The notes beneath the pieces are model-generated. The model was not told the DNA's origin. It made no database searches and saw only the letters and a list, made by a program, of their open reading frames with translations. Positions 5,381-8,871 of a stretch of 8,871 nt of DNA are shown here, one piece after another. Position numbers and translations under genes: made by a program. The DNA is from an uncultured Erysipelotrichaceae bacterium (GTDB lineage: Bacteria > Bacillota_I > Bacilli_A > Erysipelotrichales > Erysipelotrichaceae), in contig CADBMY010000239.1 in the NCBI GenBank assembly GCA_902795905.1, forward strand, positions 1 to 8,871. Reading direction: 5' to 3'. The stretch's first letter is position 1. Each line of letters starts with the position of its first letter.

Positions 5381-6112
5381 TTACCAGACAAATCTGCCTT
5401 CATGGCCGATGGGACCGGTCAGTGAGAAAGCTTCCGCATACTGACAGCCTTTACAGCCGCAGCGGGCACTTGCCTCACGTCCGCGGGCAGCAGCTTTTGC
5501 AAGATACTTGTCGTACATTTTGGACTGTGTCTGCACAGCCCGCATCGCCTCACACTTCTTTTCGATATCCTGTGTGATGTCGATGTAGATCCCCGGCACA
5601 AAGCCGCAGATATCGGGATTCTCTGCCTCAAAGCCGAACAGCGGTGCCACATGCGTCAGCCGCGGATGGCCGTCATGTCTGCCTGTACTCCTGGCATGAC
5701 ACGAAGCTTCAAGCACAAACTCCCCGACATGACCATGATCGGGATTGTAGAGATCCCGCTTCAGATCATGTGTAAGAATGATATCCGGCTGGGCATCTCT
5801 GATCAGACCGATCAGGATGTCCATACGTTCTTCATTCAGAATAATAGGATGGTCTTTCCAGCCAAGAAAGTGGTAGTTTTCGGTGCTTCCGAGCAGGATC
5901 TCAGCAGCTCTTTCACCTTCCTGTTTCCGGATCAGGGCTCCTTCCTGTTCATTGGCACCTTCTCTTTTCCAATACTCTGCTGCTTCTGCCACAAGACCGT
6001 CGGAAAGGACGATCACTTCGACATGATGTCCTTCCCGCACGTATTTCGCAATAGACCCGGCAGAGCGCCACACAAAGTCACCGACATGTGCAGCCACCAC
6101 CAGCATTCTCAT
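5381..6112 (-). CDS. PIG-L-fold protein, GalB-like hydratase candidate
   Basis: This 243-residue cytoplasmic protein has the PIG-L/LmbE fold. The N-terminal metal motif, AHPDD in deacetylases, is here AHVGDFVWR (8-16). H9, D12 and H126 (in NPDHGH, 123-128) match the three metal ligands known from MshB. The MshB catalytic Asp15 corresponds to G11 and His144 to N123, so deacetylase chemistry is unlikely. The AHxxDFVWR pattern resembles GalB, the 4-oxalomesaconate hydratase of Pseudomonas putida gallate catabolism, also a PIG-L-fold protein. Near the C-terminus lies CGCKGC (218-223), a possible extra metal or redox site, before YAEAF. The start at 6112 is one base after the sucD TAA; an ATG at 6157 in the same frame would only add residues read within sucD. 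It is the last gene of the oxidoreductase-sucCD unit, suggesting an organic-acid substrate. Confidence 0.78.
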   Translation of the reverse strand: MRMLVVAAHVGDFVWRSAGSIAKYVREGHHVEVIVLSDGLVAEAAEYWKREGANEQEGALIRKQEGERAAEILLGSTENYHFLGWKDHPIILNEERMDILIGLIRDAQPDIILTHDLKRDLYNPDHGHVGEFVLEASCHARSTGRHDGHPRLTHVAPLFGFEAENPDICGFVPGIYIDITQDIEKKCEAMRAVQTQSKMYDKYLAKAAARGREASARCGCKGCQYAEAFSLTGPIGHEGRFVW

Positions 6113-6113
6113 C

Positions 6114-7016
6114 TTATCCGAGACACTTCTCAAGGATACCGGCTCTTTCGAGGGCATCCTTCATCGCATTGCCCATCTGGTCAGGTGTCATGGCTACGGA
6201 AGCACCTGCCTCTTTCAGGGCTTTCTGCTTGCCTGCAGCCGTGCCGCTGTTGCCGGAGATGATCGCACCGGCATGGCCCATACGCTTGCCGGGAGGAGCC
6301 GTAGCACCGCCGATAAAGGCAGCCAGAGGCTTGGTGAACTCACCGTCTCTGAGCATTCTTGCGGCTTCTTCTTCATCAGCGCCACCGATCTCACCGATCA
6401 TCAGCACACCGTATGTATCGGGATCCTGCTCAAAGAGCTTTAACGCATCCTTGAAGGTAAAGCACTTGACCGGGTCACCGCCGATACCGACAGCTGTTGT
6501 CTGACCAAGGCCGAGAGCCGTTAACTGTGAAACACTCTCGTATGTCAGCGTACCGGAGCGGGAAACGACACCGATATGACCGGGAATATGGATATTGCCG
6601 GGCATGATGCCGAGCTTGCATTCACCGACGGTGGAAAGACCGGGACAGTTGGGACCGATCAGGGTAACATCCTTATCCTTCAGGTACTCTCTGACCTTCA
6701 TCATATCCAGTACGGGAATACCCTCGGCGATACAGACGATCAGCGGAAGGCCAGCCTCTGCTGCTTCGATGATCGAAGCCGCCGCAAACTTTGCCGGCAC
6801 GAAGATGATCGACGCATTGGCATCGGTCGCTTCCTTTGCCTCTCTGACCGTATTGAAGACAGGTACACCAAGATGTGTCTGTCCGCCCTTGCCCGGCGTA
6901 ACACCGGCAACGACTTTCGTACCGTATTCAAGCATCTTTTCGGTATGGAAGGTTCCCTGGGAACCGGTCATACCCTGCACGATCACACGTGTATCCTTGT
7001 TAATGAGAATAGCCAT
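6114..7016 (-). CDS. sucD: Succinyl-CoA ligase, alpha subunit
   Basis: This 300-residue subunit pairs with SucC to interconvert succinyl-CoA plus ADP and phosphate with succinate, CoA and ATP. Visible landmarks are the CoA-binding Rossmann segment with [11 protein letters not shown] (14-24), GPNCPG (121-126), SRSGTLTYE (152-160) and the phosphohistidine loop GHAGAIISG (247-255) with H248 as the phosphorylated residue. The length equals the usual bacterial form. The start at 7016 is fixed by AAAGGAGG seven bases upstream and by the standard [15 protein letters not shown] beginning; a longer frame from 7046 would overlap sucC. The ATG overlaps the sucC stop (TAATG), so the subunits are translationally coupled. 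The stop at 6114-6116 is one base before the PIG-L-fold gene. Confidence 0.97.
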   Translation of the reverse strand: MAILINKDTRVIVQGMTGSQGTFHTEKMLEYGTKVVAGVTPGKGGQTHLGVPVFNTVREAKEATDANASIIFVPAKFAAASIIEAAEAGLPLIVCIAEGIPVLDMMKVREYLKDKDVTLIGPNCPGLSTVGECKLGIMPGNIHIPGHIGVVSRSGTLTYESVSQLTALGLGQTTAVGIGGDPVKCFTFKDALKLFEQDPDTYGVLMIGEIGGADEEEAARMLRDGEFTKPLAAFIGGATAPPGKRMGHAGAIISGNSGTAAGKQKALKEAGASVAMTPDQMGNAMKDALERAGILEKCLG

Positions 7017-8176
7017 TACGCTGCCTCCTTTACGATCTTCGCGCACATTTCCGCGCCTTCACGCATGGAGGACGCCGGCAGGATATTCAGTCCGGACTCC
7101 CGCATCATGCGCTTGCCTTCTTCAACGTTGGTGCCTTCAAGTCTTGCCACAACGGGGATCTGCAGATTCATCGTCTTTGCGGCCGTGATCAGACCTTCTG
7201 CGATCATGTCACACTTGATGATGCCGCCGAAGATATTGACGAAGATGCACTTGACATCCTTGTCGGAGAGAATGATCTCAAACGCACGGGTGACCTTCTC
7301 GGCCGTAGCACCGCCGCCGACATCGAGGAAGTTGGCAGGTACCGCACCAACCGCATGGATCATGTCCATCGTAGCCATTGCCAGACCTGCACCGTTGACC
7401 AGACACCCGACATTGCCGCCGAGCGATACATAGTTCAGGTCATATGCCTTGGCTTCCAGTTCACGGGGATCCTCTTCCGCAGGATCTCTCATGGCTTCGA
7501 TCTCGGGATGACGGAACAGCGCGTTGTCATCGAAGTTGATCTTGGAGTCCAGGGCAACGATCGTACCGTCTTTCAGCTCAGCCAGGGGATTGATCTCGAC
7601 CAGGCTGCAGTCCTTGGCATAGAACAGCTTGTACATGCCAAGACCTGTTTTGATGAAGCCCTTGACATCCTTAATACCAAGCTTATCCGCAAGATAACGC
7701 AGATGATAATCTCTGAGGCCTACGGAAGCATCGATCTTCTCTGTCAGGATCTTCTCCGGGCTTTCCTTCGAGACCTGTTCGATCTCCATGCCGCCCTCGG
7801 AAGAAGCGATCAGCGCCAGCTTGCCGGTATCTCTGTCGACCGTCATCGCGAAGTAGTATTCCTTCGCAACTTCGGCAGCTTCCGTGACCAGGACCTTTCT
7901 GACCAGCTTGCCTTCCGGTCCCGTCTGGTGTGTGATAAGCGTCATGCCGAGGATCTTCTCACTTGCCTCACGGGCTTCTTCCAGTGTGTTGACCAGCTTG
8001 ACACCGCCGGCCTTGCCTCTGCCGCCGGAGTGCACCTGAGCCTTGATGACATAAGGTGCCTTCAGTCCTTCGGCGATCTTTACTGCCTCTTCCGCTGTCT
8101 CAGCGACCTTGCCGCCGAGGACAGGGATACCAAACTCTTCGAAGAGTTCCTTGGCCTGATATTCATGGATCTTCAT
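7016..8176 (-). CDS. sucC: Succinyl-CoA ligase (ADP/GDP-forming), beta subunit
   Basis: This complete 386-residue beta subunit carries the ATP-grasp nucleotide site and the succinate site. Visible landmarks are the start [12 protein letters not shown], the glycine-rich [12 protein letters not shown] (49-60), EINP (194-197) with the Mg ligand N196, ALDSK with D210, the loop [11 protein letters not shown] (261-271) and the C-terminal ligase domain with NIFGGI (314-319). Together with the 2-oxoacid:ferredoxin oxidoreductase encoded just upstream it would conserve energy from 2-oxoglutarate oxidation, or make succinyl-CoA for the reductive direction. The ATG at 8176 directly abuts the TAA of the gamma subunit gene, and GGAGG (8191-8187) lies ten bases upstream. 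Nucleotide preference (ADP or GDP) cannot be told from sequence here. Confidence 0.97.
   Translation of the reverse strand: MKIHEYQAKELFEEFGIPVLGGKVAETAEEAVKIAEGLKAPYVIKAQVHSGGRGKAGGVKLVNTLEEAREASEKILGMTLITHQTGPEGKLVRKVLVTEAAEVAKEYYFAMTVDRDTGKLALIASSEGGMEIEQVSKESPEKILTEKIDASVGLRDYHLRYLADKLGIKDVKGFIKTGLGMYKLFYAKDCSLVEINPLAELKDGTIVALDSKINFDDNALFRHPEIEAMRDPAEEDPRELEAKAYDLNYVSLGGNVGCLVNGAGLAMATMDMIHAVGAVPANFLDVGGGATAEKVTRAFEIILSDKDVKCIFVNIFGGIIKCDMIAEGLITAAKTMNLQIPVVARLEGTNVEEGKRMMRESGLNILPASSMREGAEMCAKIVKEAA
7024..7031 (-). promoter_or_regulatory. Strong ribosome binding site of sucD
   Basis: AAAGGAGG on the minus strand, inside the last codons of sucC, is seven bases from ATG at 7016. It decides the sucD start against the in-frame ATG at 7046. 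Confidence 0.9.
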
Positions 8177-8710
8177 TTACAGCTGACCTCCGAGTTTTTC
8201 TCCTTCGGAAAGAGCCTTGAGATTGATCTCTTCGGTTCCTCTCGGGATATGCATCTTCACTGCTTCAAAGAGTGTCTCATTGTCGCAGATCTTCAGAACG
8301 TTGTTGATAGCGCCGACAGCCACGATATTGGCTGTGACAAGTCTTCCGACCTTCTCCTTGGCGGTCTCGATGATCGGCAGACGGATGACTCTGTTATTCT
8401 CGAGTCCGGCAGGCGTCGTCAGGGAATCATCCAGCATGATGATCGTCTCCGGGGATACACCTGCAGCGTACTGGTCGGCTGCCTTCTGGTTCAGGGCCAG
8501 CAGGAACGAAGGTGTGATGACCTTGCCGAAACGGATCGTTTCATCACTGATGACGACTTCGGCCTTGCATGCGCCGCCGCGTGCTTCCGGACCGTATGCC
8601 TGTGACTGAGCCGCGTTCTGTCCGTTCAGGACTGCAGCCTCTGCCAGGATCACGGAAGCCAGGATAACGCCCTGTCCGCCTGATCCGGTCAATCTGATCT
8701 CTTCCTTCAT
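8177..8710 (-). CDS. korC: 2-oxoacid:ferredoxin oxidoreductase, gamma subunit (KorC-like)
   Basis: This 177-residue protein begins with MKEEIRLTGSGGQGVILAS, the standard start of the pyruvate/ketoisovalerate oxidoreductase catalytic domain, with glycine loop GSGGQGV at 9-15. It continues with QSQAYGPEARGGACKAEVVIS (35-55), another family hallmark. The gamma subunit assembles with the alpha and TPP-binding beta subunits to oxidise a 2-oxoacid with CoA and reduce ferredoxin. The length is usual for the free-standing gamma subunit. ATG at 8710 has AAAGGGG five bases upstream, overlapping the end of the beta gene; only two bases separate the genes. Pairing with sucCD argues for 2-oxoglutarate as substrate, making this KorC; branched-chain or indolepyruvate types cannot be excluded from this subunit alone. 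Confidence 0.92.
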   Translation of the reverse strand: MKEEIRLTGSGGQGVILASVILAEAAVLNGQNAAQSQAYGPEARGGACKAEVVISDETIRFGKVITPSFLLALNQKAADQYAAGVSPETIIMLDDSLTTPAGLENNRVIRLPIIETAKEKVGRLVTANIVAVGAINNVLKICDNETLFEAVKMHIPRGTEEINLKALSEGEKLGGQL

Positions 8711-8712
8711 GT

Positions 8713-8871
8713 TTACCCCTTTCTGACCTTGTCTATGATCGTCTGGTACTTTTCGGTATATTCAGGATACTCATATTCACCGATCACACCGGTGATGATC
8801 TTTCCTTCAAGTTCTTCAGGTGTCATGTTGGCAGCCTTCTGTACCGATACACTGTGGTCTCTCTGCCACTC
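8713..8871 (-). CDS. korB: 2-oxoacid:ferredoxin oxidoreductase, beta subunit, C-terminal end (KorB-like)
   Basis: The frame enters from the right edge and ends at TAA (8715-8713), giving 52 residues that begin EWQRDHSVSVQKA and end YQTIIDKVRKG. This matches the tail of the TPP-dependent beta subunit, including a 'GVIGEYEYPEYTEKY' stretch before the end. The TPP and iron-sulfur motifs lie outside the window. Position just before the gamma subunit gene, with a two-base gap, supports the assignment. Confidence 0.75.
   Translation of the reverse strand, partial: EWQRDHSVSVQKAANMTPEELEGKIITGVIGEYEYPEYTEKYQTIIDKVRKG

Noticed and set aside
6113..6157. Longer N-terminus for the PIG-L-fold protein, starting at 6157
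   Set aside because: It would add only residues read in another frame of sucD; the start at 6112 follows the sucD stop by one base and gives the usual family N-terminus.
6576..7433. 285-codon open frame on the plus strand opposite sucD and sucC
   Set aside because: It is fully antisense to conserved genes, with no recognisable domain or ribosome binding site.
7355..8605. 416-codon open frame on the plus strand across sucC and the gamma subunit gene
   Set aside because: It is antisense to two well-recognised genes, resembles no family and has the composition of a codon-bias shadow.
1..8871. CRISPR array, insertion sequence, integrase, tRNA or rRNA
   Set aside because: I saw no regularly spaced repeats, transposase or integrase frames, terminal inverted repeats, or tRNA/rRNA sequence.

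Overview
The window looks like part of the chromosome of an anaerobic, roughly 50-55% GC Bacillota (Firmicutes) bacterium, possibly a gut Erysipelotrichia or Clostridia member; that placement is inference. It rests on a ferredoxin-linked 2-oxoacid oxidoreductase, AGGAGG/AAAGGGG-type ribosome binding sites, a YesL-type protein beside a multiple-sugar ABC ATPase, and a yybP-ykoY-type riboswitch. Genes are tightly packed and I see no mobile element, CRISPR array, tRNA or rRNA.

Left part, plus strand (1-2562): the 3' part of a yesL-like (DUF624) gene overlaps by ATGA a gene for a single-pass membrane protein whose outer domain resembles a sugar-binding protein. A 137-base gap with hairpin-forming sequence follows, then the shared sugar-importer ATPase gene (msmK/ugpC type) and a strong intrinsic terminator. 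This is a sugar-uptake neighbourhood.

Middle (2563-5380): a lone plus-strand gene for a six-helix membrane protein of the AIG1/FAR-17a type appears to be leaderless. It converges, across a bidirectional terminator, on a minus-strand pair: an SLC13/ArsB/NhaD-like permease (IT superfamily) followed one base later by a YoaK/DUF1275 membrane protein. The leader of this pair holds the most interesting element in the window. It matches a yybP-ykoY (Mn2+) riboswitch, with its own promoter upstream, a competing hairpin, a possible antiterminator and an intrinsic terminator ahead of the start codon. This suggests that an IT-superfamily permease and a DUF1275 protein are induced by manganese.

Right part, minus strand (5381-8871): a closely packed operon, read from the right edge, encodes a 2-oxoacid:ferredoxin oxidoreductase beta subunit (C-terminus only), its gamma subunit, succinyl-CoA ligase beta (sucC) and alpha (sucD), and a PIG-L-fold protein. 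Together the first four would interconvert 2-oxoglutarate, succinyl-CoA and succinate, using ferredoxin and ATP/ADP. The PIG-L protein keeps the metal ligands of the fold but lacks the catalytic Asp and His of the deacetylases. Its N-terminal motif instead resembles 4-oxalomesaconate hydratase (GalB), so a hydratase or lyase acting on an organic acid is more likely than a deacetylase.
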